Below, piece after piece: positions 27,192 through 36,163 of a DNA stretch of 64,000 nt (its first letter is position 1; the number at the start of each line of letters is the position of its first letter). A model generated the notes under the pieces. It worked only from the letters and a program-made list of their open reading frames with translations. It searched no databases and had not been told where the DNA came from. Origin of the DNA: Mesoterricola silvestris (GTDB lineage: Bacteria > Acidobacteriota > Holophagae > Holophagales > Holophagaceae). The position numbers were made by a program, and so were the translations under genes. The stretch lies in NCBI RefSeq assembly GCF_030295405.1, contig NZ_AP027080.1:3766001-3830000 (forward strand), given 5' to 3'.

Positions 27192-30100
27192 TCAGGCCCC
27201 GCCGGGGCCGGGCAGGAAGACCCGGAAGGACGTCCCCTGGCCGGGGCGGCTTTCCAGCTCCAGCCGGGCCCCCATGGCGTCGGCCATGTGCTTGACGATG
27301 GAGAGGCCCAGGCCCGAGGAATGCTCGCCGCCGGTGGGGCGGGCGCTGAGGGGCGTGAAGCGCCGGAAGACCTTTTCCAGGTCCTCCGGGGTGAAACCGG
27401 GGCCCTGGTCCTGCACGGTGAGGAGGGCGCCCGGGCCGTCGGCCTCGGCCCGCAGGGTCACGGTGGTGCCGGGCCGGGAGAACTTGATGGCGTTGGACAG
27501 GAGGTTCTCCAGGATCCCCTTGGTGAACCGCAGGTCGGCGAAGGCCTCGTGGTCCGCGGGCGGCTCCACCCGCAGCACGATCCCCTTGTGCCCGGCGATG
27601 GGGCCGAAGCGCGCGGCGGCGAAGGCCGTGAGCACCGCCAGGGGGAAGGGCTCGGGCTCCGCCTTCACGGTGCCGCCCTCGATGGCCGCGTAGTCCAGGA
27701 ACCGCCCCAGCAGATCGCTCATGCGCATGCCCTCGGCGCGGATCCGCCGGGAGATCTCCCGCACCTGGGCGGGGTCCGGTTCCTCCTCCAGGAGTTCCGA
27801 GGAGAGGACGATGGAATTGAGGGGATTGCGCAGGTCGTGGGAGGCGATGGCGAACAGCTGGTTCTTCTGCTCGTTCAGGTCGCTCAGCAGGGCGTTGAGG
27901 CCGTGGAGTTCCTGGTTGCGCAGCACCAGTTCGGCGGTGTGGGCCTCCACGGTCCGGGACAGGGCCTGGTTCTGGCGGCGAAGGTACCGGGTGCGGGCCC
28001 GCAGGGCCAGGTGCAGCGCCAGGGCGGCCGCCCCCAGGAACCCGGCGTAGGCCCACCAGGTGCGGAACCACGGGGGCAGCACCCGGAAGTCGAAGGTCGC
28101 CTCGGGCACCATCCGCCCATAGACGTCCCGGGCCCGCACCCGGAACCGGTAGCTGCCTTCGGAGAGGTTCGTGTATTCCTTGAACGGCACCGCGGTCCAG
28201 GGGGACCAGTCCTCCTCGAGGCCCTCCAGGCGGACCTGGTAGCGGTTGGCGGATTCCCGGTCGAAGCTGGGCAAGGCGAAGGTGAAGCGCAGGGAATGGT
28301 TCCGGTACGGGACCCGGGGCGCGGTCCCGGCCAGGATGCCGCCGTCGCCCCCCTGCACCTGGCGAAGGCACACCCGCAGTCCCTCCCGGGGGGAGGTGAC
28401 GACCCCGGGATCGTGGCGGAAGAGGCCGTCCGGCCCCGAGAACCACACCACCCCGTCGGCGTCGGGGTGGATCTCGGCCAGATCGGCGCCGGCGAAGGTC
28501 CGGAAGGGGCCCGCCTCCCATCGGAAGCCGCCGCGGCCGTCGGGAACGGCGGCGCCGGCCTCCCGGATGTTGCGCTCCCGGTCCGTGGTCTGCATCCAGA
28601 TGCGGCCGCCGGGGCCGGGACGGAGGAATTCCACGGCCCTGGGCCCCTCGGGGAAGAGGGCGCCCAGGGCCCGGTCCGGCACGAACCGCTCCCCGTCCGC
28701 GTCCAGCACGTAGACGCCCCGGGAGGTTCCCACCAGGAGCCTGCCCTCCACGTCCGAGACCCGGAGGTAGGCCTCCTCCGGCAGCCCCTGGGCGGTGCCG
28801 AAACGGGAGAGGGCCGGGGCGCCGCCGCCGGCCGGGAACGCCGCGCGCATCAGGCCCCGGGAGCGGCTGGAGGCCCACACCACGCCGGGCCGGGGTTCCG
28901 CCATGGCGAAGATGTCCTCCCGGGTCCCGGGCACCAGACCCTCCTCCACCCAGCCCCCGGCCCGCCTCCGCAGGGAGCCGATGCCTTCCGGGGAGCCGAT
29001 GAAGACCCGCGCGGGATCGACGCGGGAGGTCAGGATGCAGGCCGGGAACCGGATCCCCGGGGCGATCACCCTCGCCCTTCCCCCGCGCACCTCCAGGATC
29101 CCCCGCTGGCTGCACACCGCCAGCAGGTCGTCCCCCGCTTCCGCCAGGGCGAGGCACTGGCCCTGGATGCCCGGCACGTCCCGGAACCGCGGCGCGGGGC
29201 CCGCGGGGTCCAGGTAGGCGATCCCCTGGCCCGTGGCGGCGTACAGCACCCCCTTGTGGCGGGCCATGGCCCAGGGGAAGCTCCGCAGCCCGTCGCGTTC
29301 GCCGAAGCTCGTCACGGCCGGCCATTCCATGCGGGCCAGGCCGTTGTTCAGGCCCAGCCAGACCCCCCACTGGGAATCCTGGAACACCTGGTAGACCGTG
29401 TCGTCCCGCAGGCCCGAGGCGTGGTCCAGGTGGAAGCGCAGGCCCCCCGAAGCCTCGAGGAGGAAGGCCCCCGCCTTCACGCTGGCCACGGCGATGCCGC
29501 CGTCCACCAGCCGCGTGCCGGCGTATACCTGCCCGGCGCGCAGCTGCGCGTCCACGCCGGTGGCGAAGGGCCTCAGGGTCCTGCCGTCGAACCGGAAGAG
29601 CCCGTCGTCCCGGGTGCCGATGAGCATCTCCGGACCTTCCAGGGGCACCATGAAGGCGATGCGGCAGGCCTTGAGGGCTCCGGTGCCGGGCACGGGCCGG
29701 AGCCCGCTTCCGCTCCACGCGAGCAGGTCCCCGGCCTGGTCCTGCACGTAGAGCTTTCCGCCCGGGGCGAAGGACTTCCAGAGGCCTCCCGGCACCAGCA
29801 GCGCCGTGGTCCGGCCTCCCTCCCGGAGCAGGAGGCCTTCCCGGGTGGCGAAGAAGGTGCCCTGGGGCAGGACGTGGATGCCGCGCACGGCCGTGAACGG
29901 CCCCTGGGGCCTCCCGAAGGAGGCGTACCGGCCCCCGGTCCCGTCGGGTTCCAGGCACCCGGTCTCGCCGCCGTCCCCGCCCACGTAGAGCTTGCCGTCC
30001 GGGCCCCAGGCCAGGGCGCGCACGGGGCCGCCGGCCTCCAGGAGCCGCCACTTCACCCCGTCGTATTCCAGGACCCCCAGGCCGTTCCCCACGTACAGGA

Positions 30101-30269
30101 GCCCCCCGGGGCCCTGGGCGAAGGCCCAGTTCTGGGGGTGGGAGCCGCCGGCCTCGGTGGGGGAGAAGGAGCGCAGGAAGGGGGTGCCCGCCTCCCTGGG
30201 TTGGGCGGCCCCGGGCACGCCCAGGGCGAGCGCGAAGGTCAGGAGGGCGGCCTGGAGGTCATGCGTCAT
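27192..30269 (-). CDS. Sensor histidine kinase with periplasmic beta-propeller and Y_Y_Y domain
   Basis: A 1025-residue membrane sensor. I use the ATG at 30269, which opens the signal sequence MTHDLQAALLTFALALGVPGA. Residues about 30-640 are two-bladed-repeat propeller sequence of the Reg_prop type (GGLLYVGNGLGVLEYDG, repeated G.LWVGT-like strands). A Y_Y_Y domain follows at about 645-725 (NRYQVRLEGLEEDWSPWTAV, YTNLSEGSYRFRVRARD), then one TM at about 738-757. The HisKA domain has phospho-His811 (FAIASHDLRNPLNS). The ATPase domain has N, G1 and G2 boxes (ENLLSNAIKFS, VQDQGPGFTPEDL, GLGLSIVKHMAD). This is the sensor half of the hybrid systems that read polysaccharide breakdown products, but no receiver or regulator domain is fused. 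Confidence 0.88.
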   Translation of the reverse strand: MTHDLQAALLTFALALGVPGAAQPREAGTPFLRSFSPTEAGGSHPQNWAFAQGPGGLLYVGNGLGVLEYDGVKWRLLEAGGPVRALAWGPDGKLYVGGDGGETGCLEPDGTGGRYASFGRPQGPFTAVRGIHVLPQGTFFATREGLLLREGGRTTALLVPGGLWKSFAPGGKLYVQDQAGDLLAWSGSGLRPVPGTGALKACRIAFMVPLEGPEMLIGTRDDGLFRFDGRTLRPFATGVDAQLRAGQVYAGTRLVDGGIAVASVKAGAFLLEASGGLRFHLDHASGLRDDTVYQVFQDSQWGVWLGLNNGLARMEWPAVTSFGERDGLRSFPWAMARHKGVLYAATGQGIAYLDPAGPAPRFRDVPGIQGQCLALAEAGDDLLAVCSQRGILEVRGGRARVIAPGIRFPACILTSRVDPARVFIGSPEGIGSLRRRAGGWVEEGLVPGTREDIFAMAEPRPGVVWASSRSRGLMRAAFPAGGGAPALSRFGTAQGLPEEAYLRVSDVEGRLLVGTSRGVYVLDADGERFVPDRALGALFPEGPRAVEFLRPGPGGRIWMQTTDRERNIREAGAAVPDGRGGFRWEAGPFRTFAGADLAEIHPDADGVVWFSGPDGLFRHDPGVVTSPREGLRVCLRQVQGGDGGILAGTAPRVPYRNHSLRFTFALPSFDRESANRYQVRLEGLEEDWSPWTAVPFKEYTNLSEGSYRFRVRARDVYGRMVPEATFDFRVLPPWFRTWWAYAGFLGAAALALHLALRARTRYLRRQNQALSRTVEAHTAELVLRNQELHGLNALLSDLNEQKNQLFAIASHDLRNPLNSIVLSSELLEEEPDPAQVREISRRIRAEGMRMSDLLGRFLDYAAIEGGTVKAEPEPFPLAVLTAFAAARFGPIAGHKGIVLRVEPPADHEAFADLRFTKGILENLLSNAIKFSRPGTTVTLRAEADGPGALLTVQDQGPGFTPEDLEKVFRRFTPLSARPTGGEHSSGLGLSIVKHMADAMGARLELESRPGQGTSFRVFLPGPGGA

Positions 30270-30389
30270 GGGGGAAGTCCGGAACCCCTCCAGCCTATCA
30301 GCCTCCGCTGCGCTCCAGGCCGGCATTGGCGCCCGCGGAGGCGAGTTTGGCCGCGCGGAAGGCGGGAAGCCCCCGGGTGGCGCCGGCCC

Positions 30390-31277
30390 TCAAGGATGTC
30401 CGGGGGTGAACCTGGACTGGCCCAGCTCGGTGAGCATCTGCGCCAGCACGTTCCCCGTCACCACCCGCCGGTAGTGGGCGGAGGCGCGGATGTCGTCGAT
30501 GGGGCTGATGTCCTCCAGCACCGCGCGGCGGGCCTCCTCGATGGGAAGGGCCTCCAGGGGGTGGCCCGCCACGGCGGCCTCGGCGCGCCGCGCCCGCAGG
30601 GGCACGGGGGCCACCGAGCCCAGGCCCACCCTCAATTCCGTGACCACCCGGTCCTCGATGCGGGCATAGGCGGCCAGGCACACCTTGGATATGGCCTGGG
30701 CCTGCCGGGTGCCCACCTTGCGGTAGAAGTGGAAGCCCAGGCCCTGGGGCTTGGGCAGGCGGATCCGCGCCACCAGCTCGTCGGGGGCCAGGTCCATCTT
30801 CTTGTAGTCCAGGTGGAAGGCGTCGTAGGGCACCCACCGGGAGCCCCGCACGGAAACCAGCTGCACCTCGGCGCCGTAGGCCAGGAGGCTGGGCGGGGTG
30901 TCGGCGGCGGGGCTGGCGTTGACGATGTTGCCGCCCAGGGTGCCGCGGTTCTGGATGGCCAGGGCCCCCGTGGCCCGGGCGCTCTTCACCAGGTTGGGGA
31001 AGAACTGGTGCACCGCGCGCTGCTCCAGCAGCTCGGAATAGGTGATCAGGGAACCCAGGCTGAGCCGCGAGGGATCGTCCTCGATGCCCCGCAGCTCGTA
31101 GATGCGGGAGATGTCCAGCAGCCTGCGGCCCGGGAGGCGCCCCGCGTTGAACAGCACCATCAGGTCGGTGCCGCCGGCGATGGGCGTCCAGGCGCCGGGC
31201 TCCGCGGCCAGGATGCCCAGGGCCTCGGCCAGGGTGCCGGGGGCCTGGATGGCGTAGTCGGGGAGGAAGGACCTCAT
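30390..31277 (-). CDS. Xanthine dehydrogenase family FAD-binding subunit
   Basis: A 295-residue middle subunit carrying FAD in a three-subunit molybdenum hydroxylase. Landmarks: PIAGGTDLMVLFNAG (FAD contact), GSLITYSELLE, IQNRGTLGGNIVNASPAADT (FAD pyrophosphate loop) and KVGTRQAQAISKVCLAA. It passes electrons from the iron-sulfur subunit to NAD+ or another acceptor. The ATG overlaps the iron-sulfur gene stop as ATGA. It is the last gene of the molybdenum-enzyme set. A 120-bp gap separates it from the sensor kinase gene downstream on the same strand. Confidence 0.92.
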   Translation of the reverse strand: MRSFLPDYAIQAPGTLAEALGILAAEPGAWTPIAGGTDLMVLFNAGRLPGRRLLDISRIYELRGIEDDPSRLSLGSLITYSELLEQRAVHQFFPNLVKSARATGALAIQNRGTLGGNIVNASPAADTPPSLLAYGAEVQLVSVRGSRWVPYDAFHLDYKKMDLAPDELVARIRLPKPQGLGFHFYRKVGTRQAQAISKVCLAAYARIEDRVVTELRVGLGSVAPVPLRARRAEAAVAGHPLEALPIEEARRAVLEDISPIDDIRASAHYRRVVTGNVLAQMLTELGQSRFTPGHP

Positions 31278-31753
31278 TTGCCCTCCCCCTGCCGGGCCAC
31301 GGCCTGCACCGCGTCCAGGATCTTGGAATAGCCGGTGCAGCGGCACAGGTTGCCGGCGAGGCCCTCCCGCACCTGCTCCCGGTCGGGGTTGGGGCAGCGG
31401 CGCAGCAGGTCGTCGGCGGCCATGAGCATGCCGGGGGTGCAGAAGCCGCACTGGGCGGCGTTGTGGGTGAGGAAGGCGTCCTGGATGGGCGAGAGGGCCT
31501 CCCCCCCGGCCAGCCCCTCCACGGTCACCACCACGGCGTCCTGGGCCTGCAGGGCCGGGATGAGGCAGCTGTTGACCACCCTGCCGTTGAGCAGGACGGT
31601 GCAGGCGCCGCACTCCCCTTCCCCGCAGCCCTCCTTGGTGCCCGTGAGCCGCAGGCCCTCGCGCAGGACGTCCAGGAGCCGGGCCATGGGATGGGTCTCC
31701 ACCGTGCGGCGCGCGCCGTTGACCTGGAGGGTGAGCAGGATGGTGTCAGGCAT
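31274..31753 (-). CDS. Xanthine dehydrogenase family 2Fe-2S subunit
   Basis: A 159-residue protein with two [2Fe-2S] clusters. The plant-ferredoxin-type cluster motif is GTKEGCGEGECGACTVLLNG with a fourth Cys in VNSCL. The second, helical cluster has QCGFCTPGML and GNLCRCTGY. These are the standard CoxS/XdhC-type motifs for relaying electrons from the molybdenum site to FAD. The start overlaps the end of the molybdenum-subunit gene by 8 bp, and the stop overlaps the FAD-subunit start by 4 bp, which supports one coupled operon. Confidence 0.94.
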   Translation of the reverse strand: MPDTILLTLQVNGARRTVETHPMARLLDVLREGLRLTGTKEGCGEGECGACTVLLNGRVVNSCLIPALQAQDAVVVTVEGLAGGEALSPIQDAFLTHNAAQCGFCTPGMLMAADDLLRRCPNPDREQVREGLAGNLCRCTGYSKILDAVQAVARQGEGK

Positions 31754-33986
31754 GGCGGGCCTCCTCCAGGCGGTTCAGGATCCGTTCGGGGGTCATGGGG
31801 ACCTCGTCCAGGCGCAGGTCGCCCAGGGCGTCCCGCAGGGCGTTGAGGAGGGCCGGGGCCGGCCCGTCCATGGGCAGCTCCCCGATGCCCTTGGCCCCGC
31901 CGGGCCCGAAGGGGCTGCCCCCTTCCAGGAAGGCCACCCGGATGTGGGGCAGGTCGGCGGAGGTGGGGATGATGTAGTTGGTGAGCTGGTTGTTGGCCAT
32001 GCGGCCCTCCCGGAAGGTGACCTCCTCCCAGAGCCCCCAGCCGATGCCCTGGGCCACGCCGCCCTGGATCTGGCCCGTGGCCAGCGTCGGGTTCACCACC
32101 CGGCCCACCTCCTGAACCGTGGCGAAGTCCTCCACCTTCACCTCGAAGGTGGCCAGGTCCACGGCCACCGCGGCCGCGTAGCAGGCCCAGGAGAAGTTGG
32201 GGTATGCGTCGCCCCGGTAGTTCTTGTCGTCCCAGGCGAAGCCGGGGTTGGCCTGGTACTGGCCGTAGGCCTTCAGGGAGCCCAGGCTCCGCCGGGCCTT
32301 CCGCACCGCCTCCCGGAACTCCCCGGGCCCGTAGGGCTCCGCCAGGAACCCGCCCTGCACCAGGGCCAGGCGCAACCCCCGGGCGGCGTCCTCCAGGATG
32401 CGGCCCACCACCATGGTGCTGCGGGAGGCCACGGTGGGACCGCTGTTGGGCACGAACTTCGTGTCCACCTCCGCCATGTCCACCATGTCCACCGGCAGCC
32501 CCAGGGTCTCGGCCACGATCTGGCAGAAGACGGTGTTCTTGCCCTGGCCCATTTCGGTGGAGGCCGCCAGCACCGCCACCGAGCCGTCCTCGAGCCCCTC
32601 CACCCCGGCCACGGAGGCCATGGTGGCCTCGCCGCTCCCGGTGAATCCGCAGCCGTGCATGAACACCGACAGGCCCACGCCCCGCTTCACGGGGTCGTCC
32701 CAGGCGTTGCGCACGGCGTAGGCCTTCTGCAGGTCCCGGTAGTGGATCTCGCCCATGGCGCGGTCCATGAGGCCCTCCAGCCCCGGGTCCTCCCGCATGA
32801 CCTGGCCCGTGGCCATGGTGTCGCCCTCGCGCAGGAAGTTGATCCGGCGCAGGTCCACGGGGTCCATGCCCATGCGGCGCGCGGCCACGTCCATGTGGCG
32901 CTCGATGGCGAAGAGGCTCTGGGGGGCGCCGAAGCCCCGGAAGGCCCCGCAGGGGGGCGTGTTGGTGGCCACGGCCCGGGCCAGGATCCGCACCGCGGGG
33001 CAGGCGTAGACGCCCGCGGCGTGCAGGGCCCCCCGGCTCAGCACCACGGGGGAGAGGGTCGTGAAGGCGCCGCCGTCCAGGGCGAAATCGATGTCCAGGG
33101 CCAGGAGCCGGCCCTCCCCGTCGAAGGCGGAGCGGATGCGGGTGCGGGAGGGATGGCGCTTGGTGGTGGCGGCCATGTCCTCCTCGCGGTCGTAGGCGAT
33201 CCGCACGGGCCGGCCGCTCTTGAGGGCCAGCAGCGCCGCGTGGCCCGCGATCACCGACGGGTAGTCCTCCTTGCCGCCGAAGGCGCCCCCCATCTCCAGG
33301 GCCACCACCCGCACCCGTTCGCCGGGGATCCCGAAGAGGTGCCTCAGGGCCTCGTGCACGTAGTAGGGGCACTGCAGGGATCCGGAGACGGTGACCTCGA
33401 GGCCTTCGGCCCCGCGCTCCACCGTGCCGATCATGGCGTTGGGCTCCAGGTAGAGCTGCTCCTGGGCGCCGGTGCGGTACTCCCCCTCCACCACGTGGGC
33501 GGCCCCCGCCCACACCGGGTCCGGGTCCCCCTTGGCGATGCGGATCTCCTTGAGGATGTTGCGCTCGCCGTGGATCACCCGGACGCAGGCCAGGGCCTCC
33601 TCGATGTCCAGCAGGGGAGGCAGTTCCTCCACCTCGAGCCGCACGAGGCGCCGGGCCTTCTCCGCCACCGCCCGGTCCGCATGGGCCAGGAGGAGCACGG
33701 GCTGCTCGGCGTGGGCGATGGTTCCGCCCAGGGGCACCAGGAAGGGCTGGTCGTCCACGTGGCCCGCCACGAAATTCTTCCCGGGGATGTCCGCGGCCGT
33801 CACCACCGTGATGGCGTCCCAGGGGACCCCCTCCCCGAACGTGATGCCCCGGAGGATGCCCCGGGCGCACCGGGAACGGACCGTCACCCCAACCAGGCAA
33901 CCGGGCAGCTCCACGTCATCCGTGTACCGGGCCGAGCCCATGACCTTGCCCCGGCCTTCCTTGCGAATGGTTGAAGCCCCGATCAC
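31746..33986 (-). CDS. Xanthine dehydrogenase family molybdopterin-binding subunit
   Basis: A 746-residue catalytic subunit holding the molybdenum cofactor. Two GTG starts are possible. I prefer 33986, because GGGGGAG then sits 6 nt upstream, whereas it abuts the GTG at 33992. Residues expected for purine oxidation are present: EMGGAFGGKED (the Glu that orients the purine), GAFRGFGAPQ (the Arg of bovine Arg880) and GGAKGIGELP (catalytic base Glu). This favours xanthine or hypoxanthine over CO or aldehyde substrates. The purine-type ABC importer genes upstream on the same strand agree. No XdhC-type maturation factor is nearby. Confidence 0.9.
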   Translation of the reverse strand: MIGASTIRKEGRGKVMGSARYTDDVELPGCLVGVTVRSRCARGILRGITFGEGVPWDAITVVTAADIPGKNFVAGHVDDQPFLVPLGGTIAHAEQPVLLLAHADRAVAEKARRLVRLEVEELPPLLDIEEALACVRVIHGERNILKEIRIAKGDPDPVWAGAAHVVEGEYRTGAQEQLYLEPNAMIGTVERGAEGLEVTVSGSLQCPYYVHEALRHLFGIPGERVRVVALEMGGAFGGKEDYPSVIAGHAALLALKSGRPVRIAYDREEDMAATTKRHPSRTRIRSAFDGEGRLLALDIDFALDGGAFTTLSPVVLSRGALHAAGVYACPAVRILARAVATNTPPCGAFRGFGAPQSLFAIERHMDVAARRMGMDPVDLRRINFLREGDTMATGQVMREDPGLEGLMDRAMGEIHYRDLQKAYAVRNAWDDPVKRGVGLSVFMHGCGFTGSGEATMASVAGVEGLEDGSVAVLAASTEMGQGKNTVFCQIVAETLGLPVDMVDMAEVDTKFVPNSGPTVASRSTMVVGRILEDAARGLRLALVQGGFLAEPYGPGEFREAVRKARRSLGSLKAYGQYQANPGFAWDDKNYRGDAYPNFSWACYAAAVAVDLATFEVKVEDFATVQEVGRVVNPTLATGQIQGGVAQGIGWGLWEEVTFREGRMANNQLTNYIIPTSADLPHIRVAFLEGGSPFGPGGAKGIGELPMDGPAPALLNALRDALGDLRLDEVPMTPERILNRLEEARHA

Positions 33987-34034
33987 GTCCACCTCCCCCT
34001 GAGCCTGAAACTCAACTTCACGGCCAAGTATGAC

Positions 34035-34075
34035 GCAGCGGGCCCCGGGAGGCCAATCCTCCCGGAGCCCGCTGC
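34035..34075 (-). terminator. Strong hairpin between importer and xanthine dehydrogenase genes
   Basis: Arms 34035-34052 and 34058-34075 pair at 17 of 18 positions around the 5-nt loop CCAAT. The hairpin lies 15 nt after the stop of the BMP binding-protein gene and 49 nt before the molybdenum-subunit start. There is no run of T on the minus strand after it, so it may act as an mRNA 3' stabiliser for the binding-protein transcript or a partial terminator, not a classical intrinsic terminator. Confidence 0.6.
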
Positions 34076-34089
34076 GGGCGATGCGTCGG

Positions 34090-35184
34090 CTACTTCTTGG
34101 GAAGGGTGGAGGCCACGCCCTGCACGTAGTAGTCCATGGCGCCCAGTTCCGCGTCGGTCATGGTCTTGCCCTTGGGAACCTTGATCTTCCCGTCCTGGGC
34201 GACCACGGGGCCGGCGAAGGGGTGGAACTTGCCGGCGGCCATGGCCTTCTCCTCCTTCTGGACGAGGGCCTTCACGTCGGCCGGAATGGCCTTGTTGAGG
34301 GGGGCCAGCTGGATCATGCCCTCCTTGAAGCCGCCCCACACGTTGGTGCCCTTCCAGGTGCCGGCCAGGACTTCCTTGACGGTGCGGGTGTAGAAGGCGC
34401 CCCAGTGGTGGGTGGTGCCGGTGAGCTGGGCGGTGGGGCCGTACTTGCTCATGTCGGAGTGGTAGGAGAAGGCGTAGACGTTCTTGTTCTCCTTGTGCTT
34501 CTCCTCCGCGGCCTGGACGATGGCGGTGGAGTCGGTGTGGTGGGTGATCATGTCGGCGCCCTGGGAGATCAGGGTGAGGGCGGCCTCGCGCTCCTTGCCG
34601 GGATCGAACCAGGAATTGACCCAGATGACCCGCACTTCGGCCTTGGGATTGACGCTGCGCATGCCCTGGGTGAAGGCGTTGATGCCCTGCATCACCTCGG
34701 GGATGGGGAAGGCCGCGACGTACCCAGCGATGTTCGACTTGGTCATCTTGCCGGCGATGACGCCGTTGAGGAAGCGGCCCTCGTAGAAGCGGGCGTTGTA
34801 GATGCCCATGTTGGGACCGGTCTTGTAGCCGGTGGCGTGGAAGAAGAACCGGTCGGGGAAGGCCCGGGCGACCTTCTCGGTGGGGTTCATGTAGCCGAAG
34901 GAGGTGGTGAAGACGATCTTCGCGCCGCCGGTGACGAGGCCGCGCACCACGCGCTCGGCGTCGGCGCCCTCGGGGACGTTCTCCACGAACTTGGTGGTGA
35001 CCTGGCCGCCCATGGCCTTCTCCATCTCCTTGCGGCCGATGTCGTGCTGGTAGGTCCAGCCCGCGTCCCCGACGGGGCTGACGTAGACGAACCCGACCTG
35101 GGTGGGCGCGGCGGGGGCTGCGGCCAGGACGGAGGCGGCGATCATGCCGCCCAGGGTGGTCACGACTGTTTTCCGGGAATTCAT
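34090..35184 (-). CDS. BMP-family nucleoside/purine ABC substrate-binding protein
   Basis: A 364-residue periplasmic protein with a Sec signal (MNSRKTVVTTLGGMIAASVLAAAPA) and no lipobox Cys. GGAGG stands 6 nt before the ATG. The BMP/PnrA fold is shown by VGFVYVSPVGDAGWTYQHDIG, ERVVRGLVTGGAKIVFTTSFGYM, NIAGYVAAFPIPEVMQGINAF and GADMITHHTDSTAIVQAAEE. BMP proteins bind purine nucleosides or bases. Two permeases and a double ATPase stand directly upstream, so it is the binding protein of that importer. The presence of xanthine dehydrogenase downstream favours a purine ligand. Confidence 0.92.
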   Translation of the reverse strand: MNSRKTVVTTLGGMIAASVLAAAPAAPTQVGFVYVSPVGDAGWTYQHDIGRKEMEKAMGGQVTTKFVENVPEGADAERVVRGLVTGGAKIVFTTSFGYMNPTEKVARAFPDRFFFHATGYKTGPNMGIYNARFYEGRFLNGVIAGKMTKSNIAGYVAAFPIPEVMQGINAFTQGMRSVNPKAEVRVIWVNSWFDPGKEREAALTLISQGADMITHHTDSTAIVQAAEEKHKENKNVYAFSYHSDMSKYGPTAQLTGTTHHWGAFYTRTVKEVLAGTWKGTNVWGGFKEGMIQLAPLNKAIPADVKALVQKEEKAMAAGKFHPFAGPVVAQDGKIKVPKGKTMTDAELGAMDYYVQGVASTLPKK

Positions 35185-35221
35185 GGATTCCTCCAGAAGG
35201 AGTGGGGTGGGTGGGAAGCTA

Positions 35222-36154
35222 TCAGGCCTCGGGGCTGAAGGGCTGGCCCAGCGAGGCCGGGGAATTGAGGCGGATGGTGTTCTTGTTGTGGGAGATGAGG
35301 ACCAGGACGATGATCGTGGCCGCGTAGGGCAGGGCCGAAAGGAACTGGGACGGGACGTTCAGGTGCATGCCGGAGCCCTGCACGAACATCTGGGTGATCA
35401 TGCAGCCGCCGAACAGGTAGGCGCCCACCATCACCCGGGCGGGCCGCCAGGTGGCGAACACGACCAGGGCCAAGGAGATCCAGCCACGGCCCGCCACCAT
35501 GCCCTCCACCCACAGGGGGGTGTAGAAGACGGACAGGAAGGCGCCGCCGATGCCGGCCATGCCGCCCCCGAACAGCACCGCCATGTATCGGATGCGCACC
35601 ACGTTGTAGCCGACCGAATGGGCGGCCACGGGGGCTTCGCCCACCGCCCTCAGCACCAGGCCCAGGCGGCTGCGGTACAGGAACCAGGCCACCCCGCCCA
35701 GCAGGGCCCAGGAGAAGTACACCAGCCCCTGGTGCTCGAAGAACGCATGGCCCAGCACCGGGATCCGGTGCAGCCCAGGGACGTTCCACGCCGCCACGCT
35801 GGGCAGGGCGACGGATTCGTAGGGCTTGCCGATGAAGGCGGAAAGGCCCACCCCGAAGATGGACAGGGCCAGCCCCGAGGCCACCTGGTTGGCCATGAAC
35901 GTCAGTGCGGCGACGGCGAAGATGAGGCCCATGACCATGCCCGCGGCCATGCCGGCCAGGATGCCCAGGAGGGGATTGCCGGTGTGCACGGTGACGGCGA
36001 AGGCGGCCACGGCGCCCATGGACATGATGCCCTCGGTGCCCAGGTTCAGGACCCCGGACTTCTCCGTGACCAGTTCGCCCACGGCGGCGATGATGAGCGG
36101 CGTCCCCGCCACGATGGTGGCGAAGAGGATGGAGGAAAGGAGACTCGGCTGCAT
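35222..36154 (-). CDS. ABC transporter permease, nucleoside-type (second permease)
   Basis: A 310-residue inner-membrane permease of the branched-chain/BMP-linked class (YufQ-like). I use the ATG at 36154, which has AGGAG 6 nt upstream; a GTG one codon earlier is also in frame. The sequence is almost wholly hydrophobic, with KSGVLNLGTEGIMSMGAVAAF near the N-terminus, the motif typical of these permeases, and VGYNVVRIRYMAVLFGGGMAGIGGAFLS in the second half (coupling region). It starts 9 nt after the first permease stop and would pair with it to form the membrane pore. Confidence 0.9.
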   Translation of the reverse strand: MQPSLLSSILFATIVAGTPLIIAAVGELVTEKSGVLNLGTEGIMSMGAVAAFAVTVHTGNPLLGILAGMAAGMVMGLIFAVAALTFMANQVASGLALSIFGVGLSAFIGKPYESVALPSVAAWNVPGLHRIPVLGHAFFEHQGLVYFSWALLGGVAWFLYRSRLGLVLRAVGEAPVAAHSVGYNVVRIRYMAVLFGGGMAGIGGAFLSVFYTPLWVEGMVAGRGWISLALVVFATWRPARVMVGAYLFGGCMITQMFVQGSGMHLNVPSQFLSALPYAATIIVLVLISHNKNTIRLNSPASLGQPFSPEA

Positions 36155-36163
36155 CACTATCTC

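Noticed and set aside
24955-31331. Very long open frames opposite or across the chemoreceptor, transporter, kinase and xanthine dehydrogenase genes
   Set aside because: They are Gly/Pro/Arg/His-rich mirror readings caused by G+C bias at codon position three and show no domain. The annotated genes on the other frame all carry family motifs.
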